Below are positions 63,930 through 64,000 of a stretch of 64,000 nucleotides of DNA, piece by piece. Origin of the DNA: Anticarsia gemmatalis. Taxonomy: Eukaryota > Arthropoda > Insecta > Lepidoptera > Erebidae. How positions within the stretch are numbered: the stretch's first letter is position 1; the number at the start of each line of letters is the position of its first letter. The stretch lies in NCBI RefSeq assembly GCF_050436995.1, contig NC_134747.1, positions 9,803,501 to 9,867,500 of the forward strand, read 5' to 3'. The notes beneath the pieces were generated by a model that saw only the letters and a list, made by a program, of their open reading frames with translations, ran no database searches and was not told the DNA's origin. The translations under genes were made by a program, and so were the position numbers.

Positions 63930-64000
63930 ATGTTAGTGCGGGGGTGTGTGGGGGGCGAGCTGCGGCACTCGTTGGCGGAGCGCACCAAGGCGCTGGCGGC
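63930..64000 (+). CDS. Start of an unidentified gene, cut by the window edge
   Basis: ATG at 63930 (A at -3) opens a GC-rich frame without stop to the edge, 23 codons including GGELRHSLAERTKALA. It follows a plausible acceptor at 63828 (tttcttttgattag) and 100 nt of leader with an upstream ORF. Composition changes sharply to GC-rich, as in other coding exons here. Too short to assign to a family. Confidence 0.5.
   Translation, partial: MLVRGCVGGELRHSLAERTKALA

Overview
The window is a eukaryotic, intron-rich, AT-rich stretch of nuclear DNA, almost certainly from a moth or butterfly (Lepidoptera). The evidence is the set of conserved insect genes, tRNA-derived SINEs with lepidopteran-type sequences (for example a tail resembling the complement of 'cagtgggaca'), and five copies of a 250-370 bp Helitron-like element with (TTTG)n. 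Nine complete protein-coding genes, one nested gene among them, can be reassembled exon by exon, and every one closes in frame. A tenth gene enters at the right edge. Family assignments come from remembered protein families; no search was run.

Layout, left to right. CYLD deubiquitinase (minus, 167-9177) carries a secreted family-1 glycosidase gene (plus, 3323-5459) inside one of its introns. Phosphorylase kinase beta subunit (plus, 10611-24153) follows; it holds two candidate microexons, a GC-AG intron, two Helitrons, two perfect hairpins and an eight-copy 152-bp tandem array that repeats part of a coding exon with its splice sites. DNAJB11/ERdj3 (minus, 25336-27342) and proteasome beta2/PSMB7 (plus, 27924-29170) are head to head, 581 bp apart. 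POMT1 (minus, 30490-36115) and WRNIP1 (plus, 37130-42161) are also head to head, 1.0 kb apart, with a cluster of TATCGATA-like sites next to WRNIP1. A 5'-truncated Penelope-like retroelement with a 16-bp target duplication lies in a WRNIP1 intron. DNA topoisomerase I (minus, 43174-47743) and mRNA cap guanine-N7 methyltransferase (minus, 51364-52666) come next. From about 54 kb to the edge is an 11-kb region without long ORFs; it holds two GC-rich CRE-bearing segments that look like alternative first exons, and a start codon at 63930, of a plus-strand gene that leaves the window.

The genes are mostly housekeeping: ubiquitin and proteasome function (CYLD, PSMB7), ER folding and glycosylation (DNAJB11, POMT1), glycogen breakdown (PHKB), replication and topology (WRNIP1, TOP1), and mRNA capping (RNMT). 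They do not form one pathway. No bacterial-type operon, CRISPR array or defence system was seen. The most unusual structure is the perfectly repeated mini-exon array in the phosphorylase kinase gene.
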